Source: Candidatus Gastranaerophilales bacterium
Lineage (GTDB): Bacteria > Cyanobacteriota > Vampirovibrionia > Gastranaerophilales > Gastranaerophilaceae
DNA: 51,936 bases
Direction of reading: 5' to 3'
Assembly (NCBI GenBank): GCA_905234865.1
Contig: CAJOJE010000011.1
Span: 1 to 51,936, forward strand
Shown: piece after piece, positions 1 through 9,383 of the stretch
Layout: the number at the start of each line of letters is the position of its first letter
Numbering within the stretch: position 1 is the first letter of the stretch
The notes under the pieces: model-generated
What the model was told of the DNA's origin: nothing
Databases searched by the model: none
What the model saw: only the letters and a program-made list of their open reading frames with translations
Translations under genes and position numbers: made by a program

Positions 1-1
1 C

Positions 2-682
2 CCCGGAGTTTATGAAGGAAATTCTTCCGCAGGGTGTGTTTCGGGGTTAGTCGATATAGACGGAGATAAAAAACCGAATACAATAGGAAAAGACGCTTAC
101 TTGTTCGGTTCCGCCAAAGGCATAGGAAGTTCTTGCGGTGCAGGGGACGGTGTCGGAATTTGTTATACGGCTCCAATGAAAGTACAAGATATATTTTCAT
201 CAAACAATTATAAAGTTACGGTAGCGGATTGCAGGGCTAATATTGATAAATACGGTTTTACCGAACAATACTTATGTTCAAGAGGCGATTCGGGGGGATA
301 CACAAACTGGTTTGCAAGCATTGTTGAATATTGCGGCGGACTTGACAAATTGATGACTTATGATGATTACACCAAAATGATAGCAAATATTTATGATGCT
401 CCCGCTTATTCGGTTTCATCAGATAAATGGAATGCTTTTAATTTAAACAAAAGTACGGATTCTTCAACGACTTCACGTTTGGCCGATTTTGGTTTACCCT
501 CGTTTGAAAGCGCAACTTTGGGCGGGTCATCCGGAGAAATTAAAATTTTTATATACGATGCTCCTTTAGAATATCAATACGTTATGCTTCCGACATTGTC
601 CTCATCAGGCATAAGTACGGGGCAAACTTGGCTTAGCGATTCTGTCGGCGGAGATTTTTACGTTTTCTGCAAACAAGAATAA
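2..682 (+). CDS. Prepilin-like secreted protein, C-terminal part (5' end outside window)
   Basis: The reading frame is open from base 2, so the gene starts before the window; an internal TTG at 101 is not its start. The visible part is a paralogue of the complete prepilin at 2605-3789: both carry the motif CVSGLVDIDGDKKPN, then a K-D-x-x-LFG stretch, then cysteine-containing segments and a W-[FY]-A-[SG]-[IL]-V-[ED]-[FY]-CGG-x-DK block. The DIDGD motif followed by GKD resembles the calcium-loop region of pseudopilins, which is family knowledge and untested here. The N-terminal cleavage and transmembrane segment must lie upstream. The gene ends in TAA and is followed by a strong terminator at 730-767. 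The function of these prepilin-type proteins is unknown; they are probably assembled by or exported through a type IV pilus or type II system. Confidence 0.75.
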   Translation, partial: PGVYEGNSSAGCVSGLVDIDGDKKPNTIGKDAYLFGSAKGIGSSCGAGDGVGICYTAPMKVQDIFSSNNYKVTVADCRANIDKYGFTEQYLCSRGDSGGYTNWFASIVEYCGGLDKLMTYDDYTKMIANIYDAPAYSVSSDKWNAFNLNKSTDSSTTSRLADFGLPSFESATLGGSSGEIKIFIYDAPLEYQYVMLPTLSSSGISTGQTWLSDSVGGDFYVFCKQE

Positions 683-729
683 CGCATAGATTTTATAACA
701 AGTTTTATACGCAATCAAATACGATTTTT

Positions 730-767
730 AAAACAGATGAGAAGTTATCCTGCTTTTCATCTGTTTT
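730..767 (+). terminator. Intrinsic terminator after the first prepilin gene
   Basis: AAAACAGATGA (730-740) pairs perfectly with TCATCTGTTTT (757-767). The pairing continues inward (GAAG with CTTT, including one G-U), giving about 15 bp with an 8-base loop, and the 3' arm ends in a T tract. Confidence 0.8.
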
Positions 768-790
768 TACATGCTTTTAATTGTTGCTTA

Positions 791-825
791 AAAAGCTCAA
801 AATTTTGTCGAATTTTTGAGCTTTT
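791..825 (-). terminator. Intrinsic terminator of the R3H ATPase gene
   Basis: AAAAGCTCAAAATT (791-804) pairs with AATTTTTGAGCTTTT (811-825), with one bulged base. Read on the minus strand it is followed by a T-rich tract. It lies just past the stop of the minus-strand gene that ends at 844 and faces the terminator at 730-767. Confidence 0.7.
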
Positions 826-843
826 AAAAACAGTTTCTTTAAT

Positions 844-2448
844 TTACATTATTTCTTCATCTTTAGAAATTACGAGCCTTCTTTCGTTTCCCTCACCGAT
901 ACTGTTTGATTGGAGATTATAAGAATCCGCCAGTTCATGCTGTAATTTTCGGATATTTTGAGGCTGCGGTTCAAGCTCAATACTTTCAGCACCTTCCATA
1001 ACTTTTGCAATTGCCGCCCTTGCTTCATCAAGCGCAAGCTCGGAATCGTCCTTAAAATCGGTTTTTGCTTCTTTGAAATCGGGATTTTCCGCTAAATGGA
1101 GAGCATCTTTTAAAACTTTTTGAATTTGACTCATTGTGTTTGTTCTTACAAAATAAACCGGAAGCCTGTATTCATTTGCAATTGAAAGAATTTTCGTTCC
1201 GCCTTTTGCAAAGTTTTTGTGCGCAATTACAATGTCGGCATCTTCAACGTTTCTTGCAATTTCAACGTCTAAATCAAGCCTTTCTATTATTTTATTGACG
1301 ATAGACCTTGAAACGGCATAAATATAAATACTTTTTTTATTTTTTACGGATTTAACGTATGCCTGCCTGTTAAAAGAAAAATTCATGGGGTTTTTTGTTC
1401 TTGAATCAAGCTCGTTTACCTTATCAATCGTTTTTTCGATTTCCGTCTTGATTGGTTTTTTAAAATCATATTCCCTGTCGACTTTTCTTATTTCGGGAGT
1501 AACGGGCCACCCTCTTAAAATGCAATCAACGGCTTCTGCCGTATCTTTATAAACAGCAAGAGTATTCCTGTCTATAATTTCAATAACTATATCAAACGTG
1601 GGCTGTTTTTCACGTTCAAGCACCGTTTTCTGAGAGCCTCTGTGTTTTGCTTCATCATCACCCAATGTAACGGAACTTACGCCGCCCACCAAATCCGACA
1701 TGGCAGGGTTTTTAATAAGGTTATCCAAAGTGTTCCCATGCGCCGTTGCAATTAACATGACGCCACGTTCCGCTATTGTTCTTGCTGCCTGAACTTCAAG
1801 CTCCGTCCCGATTTCATCGACAACGATAACTTCCGGGGTATGATTTTCAACCGCTTCAATCATAATATCTTTTTGAAATTCCGGTTGCGAAACCTGCATT
1901 CTTCTTGCCTTTCCGATTGCAGGATGTGCAACGTCGCCATCGCCTGCAATTTCGTTTGAAGTATCGACGACAACAACTCTTTTTCCGAGCTCATCCGCTA
2001 CAAGCCTTGAAATTTCTCTTAATTTTGTTGTTTTACCGACTCCGGGGCGCCCTAAAAAGAGTATACTTTTATTTTGCATGACAAAATCTTTTATACAAGC
2101 GATTGTACCTGTTATAACTCGCCCTATACGGCAGGTTAAACCGATAATTTTTCCTTGTCTGTTTCTTATGGCAGAAATTCTGTGCAAGGTTCCCGCTAAC
2201 CCTGAACGGTTATCCGACGTAAATTCGGGTATTTTTGACGTTATATAATCAATTTCATCACTTGTAACGGTGTCAGTTCCTAAATATTCAATCTTTCCGT
2301 TACCCAAACGAACTTCGGGCAATCTTCCTATATCAAGAACAATTTCAATTGCTTCGTCCAAAAGCCCGTCATAAATTGTTCTTCTGATTTTCGGAGGTAA
2401 AATCTCGATTAATTTGGTGAGGTCGCTTTTATATTGCACTTCACTCAT
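844..2448 (-). CDS. AAA ATPase with R3H domain (Ycf45/SpoIIIAA-like)
   Basis: A 534-residue protein. The N-terminal third resembles the SpoIIIAA/Ycf45 family; the P-loop GRPGVGKT lies at about residues 133-140 and a Walker B segment VIVVDEIG at about 197-204. A middle region of unknown role follows (roughly residues 365-450), then a C-terminal R3H-like domain beginning RKLQHELADSYNL, which predicts binding to single-stranded nucleic acid. In Cyanobacteria and plastids this architecture is common (Ycf45), which is one reason for suggesting a cyanobacterial-lineage host. The ATG at 2448 has an AAAGG Shine-Dalgarno sequence about 11 bases upstream. The gene stands alone, divergent from the prepilin gene at 2605. 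Its cellular role is not known; a nucleic-acid remodelling ATPase is inference. Confidence 0.8.
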   Translation of the reverse strand: MSEVQYKSDLTKLIEILPPKIRRTIYDGLLDEAIEIVLDIGRLPEVRLGNGKIEYLGTDTVTSDEIDYITSKIPEFTSDNRSGLAGTLHRISAIRNRQGKIIGLTCRIGRVITGTIACIKDFVMQNKSILFLGRPGVGKTTKLREISRLVADELGKRVVVVDTSNEIAGDGDVAHPAIGKARRMQVSQPEFQKDIMIEAVENHTPEVIVVDEIGTELEVQAARTIAERGVMLIATAHGNTLDNLIKNPAMSDLVGGVSSVTLGDDEAKHRGSQKTVLEREKQPTFDIVIEIIDRNTLAVYKDTAEAVDCILRGWPVTPEIRKVDREYDFKKPIKTEIEKTIDKVNELDSRTKNPMNFSFNRQAYVKSVKNKKSIYIYAVSRSIVNKIIERLDLDVEIARNVEDADIVIAHKNFAKGGTKILSIANEYRLPVYFVRTNTMSQIQKVLKDALHLAENPDFKEAKTDFKDDSELALDEARAAIAKVMEGAESIELEPQPQNIRKLQHELADSYNLQSNSIGEGNERRLVISKDEEIM

Positions 2449-2538
2449 ATATTATTTTGCCTTTCAACAAACTGTATTCAAAAGGTTTATATCCTTATTA
2501 TAAACAATATTTAAGACGAATACAAGATACAATGACGG

Positions 2539-2567
2539 TTGAATGTCGTTTTAAAAAAGAGTATAAT
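2539..2567 (+). promoter_or_regulatory. Sigma70-type promoter of prepilin gene
   Basis: TTGAAT (2539-2544) and a perfect TATAAT (2562-2567) are separated by 17 bases. This places transcription start near 2574, about 30 bases before the ATG at 2605. It also argues that the in-frame TTG at 2539 belongs to the promoter and is not the start codon. Confidence 0.6.
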
Positions 2568-2604
2568 TAATTTGTTGGTCCGATTTTATAAGGCAGTTTT
2601 TTTT

Positions 2605-3789
2605 ATGAAAAAGAAAGATTTTGCAACCTCACTCATGCAGGGGGGGAATAAAGGTTTTACGCTTGCGGAAACATTGATTGCACTTGTTGTAATAGGTATT
2701 GTTGCTGCAATTATATTACCTGCAATGTCTACTTTAATTCAAACAAAAGTAAGAGAGCGCCAAGTGGAAGTTGCAAAAATAAAATTCACAAAAGCTCTTG
2801 AACAAATGACACTTCAAGAAAAATTAGGTCCGCAGTATGCAGATACATTGGATTTTGTAAACGAATTAAGAAATCATTTTAAAATTAATTACGTTTGCAG
2901 AGTGGGCGACTCCCCATCGGAGCTTCCGCCCGTTACAAGCTGTTTTGGCGATAATTACGAAAATATATTAATGGCGGACGGTACGACATTTCCGATAGAA
3001 AGTATTAAAACGGGCGCACAATTCAGGCTGGATGATAATGATAATAACGACTGGTCGAGCGATAATATTGCTTTTATGACGGTAGACGGCGTCAGATTTA
3101 TAGCTTCATACAATAAAAAATGCACTCAAACAGTTTATGACCATAAAGTTTTCAGCGGAACAACCGTTTCTCAAAATTGCGTATCAGGGTTAGTCGATAT
3201 TGACGGCGATAAAAAACCAAATGCTTTAAATAAAGATGTTTTCTTATTCGGTATGGCAAAATCAATCGGAAATTCTTGCGCAACGGGTACCGCTCAAGGG
3301 TTATGTTTTTCTACGGCGATTGATGTTTCAACATTTACGAGTACAACTTATGATGAGTGCATGACGATAAAAGGTAAATACGGAATAACGGAAGACATAT
3401 GCGGCGTTCCCGATCAGCCAAAAGTTTCGGGAACCCACAATCAATGGTACGCAGGACTTGTTGATTTTTGCGGAGGACCCGATAAAATTGCGGATGCGAC
3501 CGATATAGCAAAAATGGTGGGTTACATTTACGGTACAAACGTTACGGCAGATGCGCTTCTTGAACAAAATGCCGATATCGTAAATGCACCTTTTAATGAA
3601 TCTCGTGCGGAAGAATACGGCTTAGTTGCTTATAATTACGTAGTAACGGGTGATTTAACAGAATCTTTCTATTCAAAAGGAGTACCGCAAATTATGCTGC
3701 AAGAAAACAGGCTGCGCACCACCTCATCTTTGGCGGTAATGAACGTATATGGCTTATATAACGGACCTTTTGCTTATTGTAAGTTATAA
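2605..3789 (+). CDS. Prepilin-type secreted protein (class III/IV N-terminal methylation signal)
   Basis: I take ATG 2605 (394 residues) as the start because the longer frame back to 2539 runs through a promoter; AAGG lies about 11 bases upstream of this ATG. The prepilin signal is textbook: a basic leader ending in NKG, cleavage before Phe18 (FTLAE, with Glu at +5), then a hydrophobic helix to about residue 40. The passenger is about 350 residues, cysteine-rich, and shares the DIDGDKKPN motif and downstream cysteine pattern with the truncated gene at 2-682, so the two are tandem paralogues now split by the R3H ATPase. Processing by a prepilin peptidase and assembly into a pilus or pseudopilus is expected from the family. 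No pilus machinery is in the window, and the passenger fold is unrecognised. Confidence 0.8.
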   Translation: MKKKDFATSLMQGGNKGFTLAETLIALVVIGIVAAIILPAMSTLIQTKVRERQVEVAKIKFTKALEQMTLQEKLGPQYADTLDFVNELRNHFKINYVCRVGDSPSELPPVTSCFGDNYENILMADGTTFPIESIKTGAQFRLDDNDNNDWSSDNIAFMTVDGVRFIASYNKKCTQTVYDHKVFSGTTVSQNCVSGLVDIDGDKKPNALNKDVFLFGMAKSIGNSCATGTAQGLCFSTAIDVSTFTSTTYDECMTIKGKYGITEDICGVPDQPKVSGTHNQWYAGLVDFCGGPDKIADATDIAKMVGYIYGTNVTADALLEQNADIVNAPFNESRAEEYGLVAYNYVVTGDLTESFYSKGVPQIMLQENRLRTTSSLAVMNVYGLYNGPFAYCKL

Positions 3790-3794
3790 TTTTG

Positions 3795-3822
3795 AAAAGA
3801 CCTTTCAAATGAAAGGTCTTTT
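3795..3822. terminator. Bidirectional intrinsic terminator between prepilin gene and uvrB
   Basis: A perfect 13-bp inverted repeat, AAAAGACCTTTCA (3795-3807) and TGAAAGGTCTTTT (3810-3822), has T tracts on both strands. It sits between two convergent genes; the stem abuts the uvrB stop codon at 3823. Confidence 0.85.
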
Positions 3823-5811
3823 TTAATTCAACAAATCTCTTAATTTTTTAATTTTATCTCTAATTTCTGCCGCACGCTCAAAATCAAGAGTTTTAGCGGC
3901 TTTTTTCATATCTTTTTCAAGTTTTGTTAAGAGTTTCGGCAAATCTTTTTTATCAATTTTTAATTCGCTCATATTCTCGGCAATTATATCTTCAACACTC
4001 CTGTAACTTTGAACAAGCGCTAAAAGATTATTTTCGACGGGCTTTTTAATTGTTTTCGGGACGATATTATGTTCTTTATTATATTTTAATTGAATTTCAC
4101 GACGTCTTTTCGTTTCATCAATTGCAATTTGCATAGACCCCGTTATTTTGTCGCCGTACATTATGACTTTTCCGTTTACGTTTCTTGCGGAACGTCCTAT
4201 TGTTTGAATTAAGGAAGTTTCGCACCTCAAAAACCCTTCTTTATCGGCGTCCATTATCGCAACAAGAGAAACTTCGGGTATATCAAGCCCCTCTCTTAAA
4301 AGGTTAACCCCGACCAAAACGTCAAATTCGCCGAGCCTTAAATCTCTTAAAATTTCAACTCTTTCGAGAGATTGAATTTCGGAATGAAGATATCTTACTT
4401 TTACTCCTTTTGTTCTTAAATATTCGGATAAATCTTCCGCCATTCTTTTAGTCAGGGTTGTGACAAAAATTCTCTCGCCCCTTTCAACAACGGTTTTAAT
4501 TTCTTTTAATAAATCATCAACCTGTCCTTCTGTCGGATGAAGTTCAATTATAGGGTCAACAAGCCCTGTGGGACGGATAATTTGTTCTACGATATTTTCC
4601 GATACTTCTTTTTCAAAATCGGCAGGAGTAGCCGATATAAATATTTTTTTATCAATCCTCTCCCAAAATTCTTCAAACGTTAAAGGGCGGTTATCTTTAG
4701 CGCAAGGAAGCCTGAAACCGTAATCAACAAGGACTTCTTTTCTTGATTTATCCCCGAAATACATCCCTCTTAATTGAGGCAAAGTAACATGAGATTCATC
4801 AATTACAACCAAAAAATCATCTTTAAAATAATCTAAAAGTGTCGCAGGAGGTGTCCCCGGGGCTCTTTTTTCCAAAATTCTCGAATAATTTTCTATTCCC
4901 GAGCAATACCCCATTTCTCTTATCATTTCGATATCGTAATTAACTCTTTGTTCAAGCCTTTGCGCTTCAACAAGTTTATTTTCTTCTTTCAATTCAATAA
5001 GCCTGTTTTGAAGCTCAAGGCGGATAACTTCAAGCGTATGCTCCATATCATCATCGTCCGCCAAATAATGTACGGCAGGGTAAATCACCGTTTCGCCGAC
5101 ATTTTCTAAAACCTCACCCGTCGTTGAATCAACCCTTGAAATTTTTTCGATTTCATCGCCGAAAAATGAAATTCTTGTAATAACTTTTTCAAAAGCGGGC
5201 ATAATTTCTATTAAATCGCCCCGAACTCTAAAGGTTGCCCTTTTTAATTCAACGTCGTTTCTTTCGTATCTTACCAAAATTAAATGGTTCAAAAAAGCTT
5301 TCCTGTCTATTTCATCTCCCGTTTGTAATTTAACGGCACCTTTAAAATAATTTTCGGGCAGCCCCAAACCGTAGATACAACTGACGGAAGCTACAACTAT
5401 AACATCTTTTCTTTCATACAAGCTTCTTGTCGTATTATGTCTTAAACGGTCGATTTCATCATTTATTGAGGCTGTTTTTTCAATATAGGTGTCGGTTCTC
5501 GGGATATACGCTTCGGGCTGGTAATAATCGTAATAACTTATAAAATATTCAACCGCATTATTCGGAAATATTTCCTTAAATTCGCCGTACAACTGAGCAG
5601 CGAGAGTTTTATTATGAGCGATTACAAGAGTAGGTTTTTGAACTTGTTCAATAACGTTTGCAATCGTAAAAGTTTTACCGGATCCCGTTACACCTAAAAG
5701 AGTCTGGTTTTTATAATCTTTATTAATACCGTCCACAAGAGATTTAATTGCTTTTGGCTGATCGCCCCTCGGGGATTTATCCGATACTATTTCAAAACGT
5801 CTTTCTGTCAT
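3823..5811 (-). CDS. uvrB: Excinuclease ABC subunit B
   Basis: 662 residues, the usual length for UvrB. This is the damage-verifying helicase-like subunit of nucleotide excision repair, acting with UvrA and UvrC in the cytoplasm. The Walker A motif GVTGSGKT is near residue 40, followed by NKTLAAQLY and the beta-hairpin region with [12 protein letters not shown]. Helicase motifs include [17 protein letters not shown] and QTIGRSARN. The last ~35 residues form the UVR domain ([24 protein letters not shown]) that contacts UvrC. The gene is monocistronic, uvrA is not adjacent, and I saw no obvious LexA-type palindrome upstream. Confidence 0.97.
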   Translation of the reverse strand: MTERRFEIVSDKSPRGDQPKAIKSLVDGINKDYKNQTLLGVTGSGKTFTIANVIEQVQKPTLVIAHNKTLAAQLYGEFKEIFPNNAVEYFISYYDYYQPEAYIPRTDTYIEKTASINDEIDRLRHNTTRSLYERKDVIVVASVSCIYGLGLPENYFKGAVKLQTGDEIDRKAFLNHLILVRYERNDVELKRATFRVRGDLIEIMPAFEKVITRISFFGDEIEKISRVDSTTGEVLENVGETVIYPAVHYLADDDDMEHTLEVIRLELQNRLIELKEENKLVEAQRLEQRVNYDIEMIREMGYCSGIENYSRILEKRAPGTPPATLLDYFKDDFLVVIDESHVTLPQLRGMYFGDKSRKEVLVDYGFRLPCAKDNRPLTFEEFWERIDKKIFISATPADFEKEVSENIVEQIIRPTGLVDPIIELHPTEGQVDDLLKEIKTVVERGERIFVTTLTKRMAEDLSEYLRTKGVKVRYLHSEIQSLERVEILRDLRLGEFDVLVGVNLLREGLDIPEVSLVAIMDADKEGFLRCETSLIQTIGRSARNVNGKVIMYGDKITGSMQIAIDETKRRREIQLKYNKEHNIVPKTIKKPVENNLLALVQSYRSVEDIIAENMSELKIDKKDLPKLLTKLEKDMKKAAKTLDFERAAEIRDKIKKLRDLLN

Positions 5812-5890
5812 AATTAAATTCTTGCACTAAAAACGGTTTTTTCAAGGAAAATAAAATAAAATATAAAATGATAAGAAAAATTAATATAAA

Positions 5891-5919
5891 TTGACTTGAA
5901 GGCCACATTTTGTTAGCAT
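5891..5919 (+). promoter_or_regulatory. Possible promoter of the STAS/phosphatase operon
   Basis: TTGACT (5891-5896), then 17 bases, then TAGCAT (5914-5919). The -35 is near consensus and the -10 is weak (4 of 6). It lies about 30 bases upstream of the STAS gene. Confidence 0.4.
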
Positions 5920-5957
5920 GTTGAAAAACAGCTTTATTATTTAAGGAAATGGATATT

Positions 5958-6266
5958 ATGGAAAATTTGGAATTTGAAAGATTCGGGAATTCCGGTGTTA
6001 CGGTTAAATATGAAGGAAAATTAAACCTCGATACCGCTGCGGAATACGGCGGAACAATCAAAGATTACGTTGAAGACGAGGACATAACGGAATTGGTTCT
6101 TGATTTTGACAAAATTGACTACATTTCAAGTATCGGAATAAGAATACTTGTCGAATTAAATCAAAAAATGGCTTCGCCTAAATCAATGACGGTTATCAAC
6201 GTCGGTACTCAAGTTATTGAATCGTTAAGAATGACGGGACTTGACAGGTTTTTGAAAATCAATTAA
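5958..6266 (+). CDS. STAS-domain anti-sigma factor antagonist (SpoIIAA/RsbV-like)
   Basis: About 102 residues, a single STAS domain. The segment DKIDYISSIGIRIL is the classical STAS phosphorylation loop; one of the two serines is the expected kinase target. In this family the unphosphorylated protein binds an anti-sigma kinase and frees a sigma factor or other client. ATG 5958 is chosen over ATG 5949 because AAGGA at 5942-5946 is only about 2 bases from the first ATG but 11 from the second. The gene is followed after 15 bases by a membrane phosphatase with a kinase-like domain, so the pair forms a compact partner-switching module. No sigma factor is encoded nearby. Confidence 0.85.
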   Translation: MENLEFERFGNSGVTVKYEGKLNLDTAAEYGGTIKDYVEDEDITELVLDFDKIDYISSIGIRILVELNQKMASPKSMTVINVGTQVIESLRMTGLDRFLKIN

Positions 6267-6281
6267 TAAATTCAGGGTTTG

Positions 6282-8564
6282 ATGTTCAAAACAATAAAAT
6301 CAAAAATTAAACTCATTACAATAACAATGATTGTGTCATTGGCTATTGTTTTGGGTTTTTTTATGTATATTCATTTTGAAATTACAAAAAATTTCATGGT
6401 GCAAAACGCATACTATTCAATTGCCGCTTTAGCACAGGATATTAATAAACAAATATTAAGAATTGAGGACAATGCAAAAGATTTAGCGTTGTCGGGAAAG
6501 TTTTTCAAAAAAATAAACGATACAAAACATGACCTTGAATTCGGGATTTCAAAAACTTTTGATAATTATAAAGATTCTTTAGGCGGCGGAATTTGGTTCG
6601 AGCCATACGTTATTAACCCAAATAAACGTTTATTTGCGGTTTATGCTTACAGAAACAAAAACAATAAAGTTGTAATTGATAATGAATTTGAAAGCGAAGA
6701 ATATAATTACCTTAATCAAAAATGGTACAAGGAAATTACAAAAGAGATAAAAGAAGAACATCAAGTAGTATGGTCTAAGCCTTATTATGAACATGAAGGC
6801 AGTAACACCCTTATGATGACGGCAGGAGCAGGAATATACGATGAAGATAATAAATTAATAGGAATCTCTACCGTCGACTGGGAAATAAACAGTATTTTAA
6901 ATATGATTAGGGAGTTACGCCCAACGCCAAACAGTTTTTCTCTTTTTGGAGATAAGAAAAACGACATAGTAATTGCAACAACCGACCCTTACTTAAATTC
7001 TAACGAAATTATGGGCGTGGATTTGCATAAAATTCCATGGTATACGGAAAATCTCAAAGATACGTTATATATAAAATACCATAACACAATATACATCCCA
7101 TACGTTAAAAACCTGTCAAACGGAATGATTTATATTGTATTTGTTCCGAAAAACGAACTTTTCAGATTTATTATCATACAATCAAGCTGGCTTATTACAA
7201 TTTTCATTTTAATTATTATCGTAATCAGTTATCTTTTATACAAGGTATTAAGAGACGGCATTAATAACCCGATTGATAAATTAATTAACATCGCAAATAA
7301 AATATCCGAAGGCGAGCTGAACGAATATTTTGAAATTAAAGAACCGAGAGAATTTTCTCACCTTGCTTCGGTTTTTAACAAAATGACAAAAGATATAAAA
7401 CAAATTACGAAAGAAAGAGAAAAAATCGAATCGGAATTATCAATTGCAAAAGAAATTCAATCTTCGAGCCTGCCGAATACTTTTCCGCCATACCCAAACA
7501 GGCATGATTTTGAAATTTTCGCTTCAATGGATGCGGCAAAAGAAGTTGGCGGAGATTTTTACGATTTTTATTTTCTTGACGATGATAAATTCATGTTTTT
7601 AATTGCGGATGTATCGGGAAAAGGAATTCCCGCCGCTTTATTTATGATGACCGCAAAAACGATTATTTCAAATATCGCACAAATGAATCTGCCGCCCAAA
7701 CAAATGATAAAAGAAATAAATAATACAATTCTTAACAATAATAAGCAAGGGTTTTTTATTACGGCTTTTATAGGAATAACGGACACCAAAACCGGCAAGA
7801 CTCACTTTATAAATTGCGGGCATAATCCGCCTTTATTAAAGAGAAGGAATGAAAAGTTCGAATATCTTCAAACAGACCCGAACTTAGTGCTTGGCATTGT
7901 TGAAAACGTCGATTTTACGGTATACGAAACGTTTTTAAACAAAGGAGATATAATTTTTCTCTATACAGACGGTGTCACCGAAGCAATAAACAAAGAAGAT
8001 AAACTTTACGGTGAAAAAAGATTATTAGACAAGATTAACAATAACCATTATAATAATACACAAGAGATTATAAAAAACATTAAAAACGATGTTGCGAATT
8101 TCTCGAAAGGAACTTTTCAAAACGACGATATAACCATGCTGACGTACAAATATACAGAAGAAAATAAATATAAATACAAAAACAAAGCCGACATAAAATT
8201 GTACGGTGAGTTTTTGAATTGGATTTTAGAATTTAACAAGAAAGAAGATTTAGACCCCAGAATTGCGCAAAAACTTGAATTTTCAAGCGAAGAAATTTAT
8301 ACAAATATTTGCTCATACGCATACCCCGACAATAAAGACGGAGAATTGGAAGCGATTTTATATAAAAATGAAGACAATGTAATTATTCAATTTATTGACG
8401 AAGGCATTCCATATAACCCCCTTGCAAAAGAAGACCCCGACGTTGAACTTCCGATAGAAGAAAGGACGATAGGCGGTCTTGGAATATTTATGGTAAAAAA
8501 TACCGTTTCCAAAATGGAATACGAATATAAAGACAACAAAAACATTTTAACGCTTACGATATGA
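6282..8564 (+). CDS. Membrane sensor PP2C phosphatase with C-terminal RsbW-like HATPase
   Basis: 760 residues from ATG 6282 (AGGG upstream). Order: transmembrane helix about residues 11-32; an extracytoplasmic Cache-like sensor to about 298; transmembrane helix about 300-322; HAMP about 325-375; a short coiled coil; a PP2C/SpoIIE domain with GGDFYD near 423, ADVSGKGIPAALFM, LYTDGVTEA and NDDITML, so the metal-binding residues look intact; and a C-terminal HATPase of the RsbW type with N-box EEIYTNICSYAYP (about 665), DEGIPYNP and GGLGIFMVK (about 731). The phosphatase would activate the upstream STAS protein and the HATPase could phosphorylate it. This resembles known PP2C-kinase fusion regulators. 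The ligand is unknown. Ends with TGA. Confidence 0.85.
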   Translation: MFKTIKSKIKLITITMIVSLAIVLGFFMYIHFEITKNFMVQNAYYSIAALAQDINKQILRIEDNAKDLALSGKFFKKINDTKHDLEFGISKTFDNYKDSLGGGIWFEPYVINPNKRLFAVYAYRNKNNKVVIDNEFESEEYNYLNQKWYKEITKEIKEEHQVVWSKPYYEHEGSNTLMMTAGAGIYDEDNKLIGISTVDWEINSILNMIRELRPTPNSFSLFGDKKNDIVIATTDPYLNSNEIMGVDLHKIPWYTENLKDTLYIKYHNTIYIPYVKNLSNGMIYIVFVPKNELFRFIIIQSSWLITIFILIIIVISYLLYKVLRDGINNPIDKLINIANKISEGELNEYFEIKEPREFSHLASVFNKMTKDIKQITKEREKIESELSIAKEIQSSSLPNTFPPYPNRHDFEIFASMDAAKEVGGDFYDFYFLDDDKFMFLIADVSGKGIPAALFMMTAKTIISNIAQMNLPPKQMIKEINNTILNNNKQGFFITAFIGITDTKTGKTHFINCGHNPPLLKRRNEKFEYLQTDPNLVLGIVENVDFTVYETFLNKGDIIFLYTDGVTEAINKEDKLYGEKRLLDKINNNHYNNTQEIIKNIKNDVANFSKGTFQNDDITMLTYKYTEENKYKYKNKADIKLYGEFLNWILEFNKKEDLDPRIAQKLEFSSEEIYTNICSYAYPDNKDGELEAILYKNEDNVIIQFIDEGIPYNPLAKEDPDVELPIEERTIGGLGIFMVKNTVSKMEYEYKDNKNILTLTI

Positions 8565-8610
8565 TTAAATTGCCGCCATAAACTTTAAGCCTGCGATTTT
8601 AAGTTATTTT

Positions 8611-8625
8611 AAAACCGCCTGTTTT
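8611..8625. terminator. Weak hairpin between convergent operons
   Basis: AAAAC (8611-8615) and GTTTT (8621-8625) flank a 5-base loop between the phosphatase gene and the hydrogenase-related operon. It is short and A/T-based. It is the only hairpin I found in this 78-base gap and may be a poor terminator or nothing. Confidence 0.25.
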
Positions 8626-8642
8626 ACCGAATAAAAAACGCT

Positions 8643-9374
8643 TTATTTTGAAATAAAATCGAGTATTGCATTAATAAAAGTTAAAGGATGAACGGGACAC
8701 CCCGGAATATATAAATCAATTTTATATTTTTCTAAAAATTCTCTGTTTAATTCGGTTGAATTTTGAAAAATTCCGCCCGATATTGCACAAGCGCCCGCCA
8801 AAATTACGATTTTCGGGTTTGGAGTTGATTTATAACAATCTTCAAGAGCATACGCCATATTTTTTGTTAAACATCCCGTTATAACAAGCCCGTCGGCATG
8901 ACGAGGAGAAGCAACAAAATCAATGCCGAATCTCCCCATATCAAAATTGCAGTTTGAGCAGGCATTTAATTCCATTTCGCACCCGTTGCAGCCGCCTGCG
9001 GATACTTGTCTTAACTTTATCGAATGCGAAAAAACTTTTTTAATTTCTTCTCTTGATTTTATTGCAATTTTTTCAAAATCTTCATAAGCGGTATTTTCAG
9101 CTACAATAAGCTTTTCTCTTGAAGTAGTTGCTAATTTATATTTATTTGTAAATTTAACACACTCACCATTGCAATCACCGCAAAAAGTACATTTTCCCAT
9201 ATCTATGCTCAAAGGATTATTTATAAGAGCACCCGTCTTACAAATTGAAGGGTCAATTTCTCCCCCTTTTAATACGGGATATCCTCTGAAGCTTTCTTTT
9301 ATTGGAGCATTTTTAATATCTTTTATATATTGGCTTTTTTGAAAATATTTTAATTTTAAAGTATCCGTAAACAT
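8643..9374 (-). CDS. Hydrogenase-related complex small subunit (NuoB/HyfI-like) with reduced ferredoxin module
   Basis: 243 residues. The C-terminal half is the NuoB/hydrogenase small-subunit fold with cluster ligands in SAGGCNGCEMEL, VITGCLTKN, AGACAISGG and IPGCPVHP, so the proximal [4Fe-4S] cluster should be present. The N-terminal ~75 residues are a fused ferredoxin-like module: an isolated Cys in DPSICKTGAL and a complete CTFCGDCNGEC. The first CxxCxxC of a normal two-cluster ferredoxin is missing, so probably only one extra cluster remains. It is the last gene of the six-gene minus-strand operon, 9 bases after the large subunit. It should sit on the cytoplasmic arm and pass electrons toward the membrane part. 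The electron donor is unknown. Confidence 0.8.
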   Translation of the reverse strand: MFTDTLKLKYFQKSQYIKDIKNAPIKESFRGYPVLKGGEIDPSICKTGALINNPLSIDMGKCTFCGDCNGECVKFTNKYKLATTSREKLIVAENTAYEDFEKIAIKSREEIKKVFSHSIKLRQVSAGGCNGCEMELNACSNCNFDMGRFGIDFVASPRHADGLVITGCLTKNMAYALEDCYKSTPNPKIVILAGACAISGGIFQNSTELNREFLEKYKIDLYIPGCPVHPLTFINAILDFISK

Positions 9375-9383
9375 ATTTTTTCC

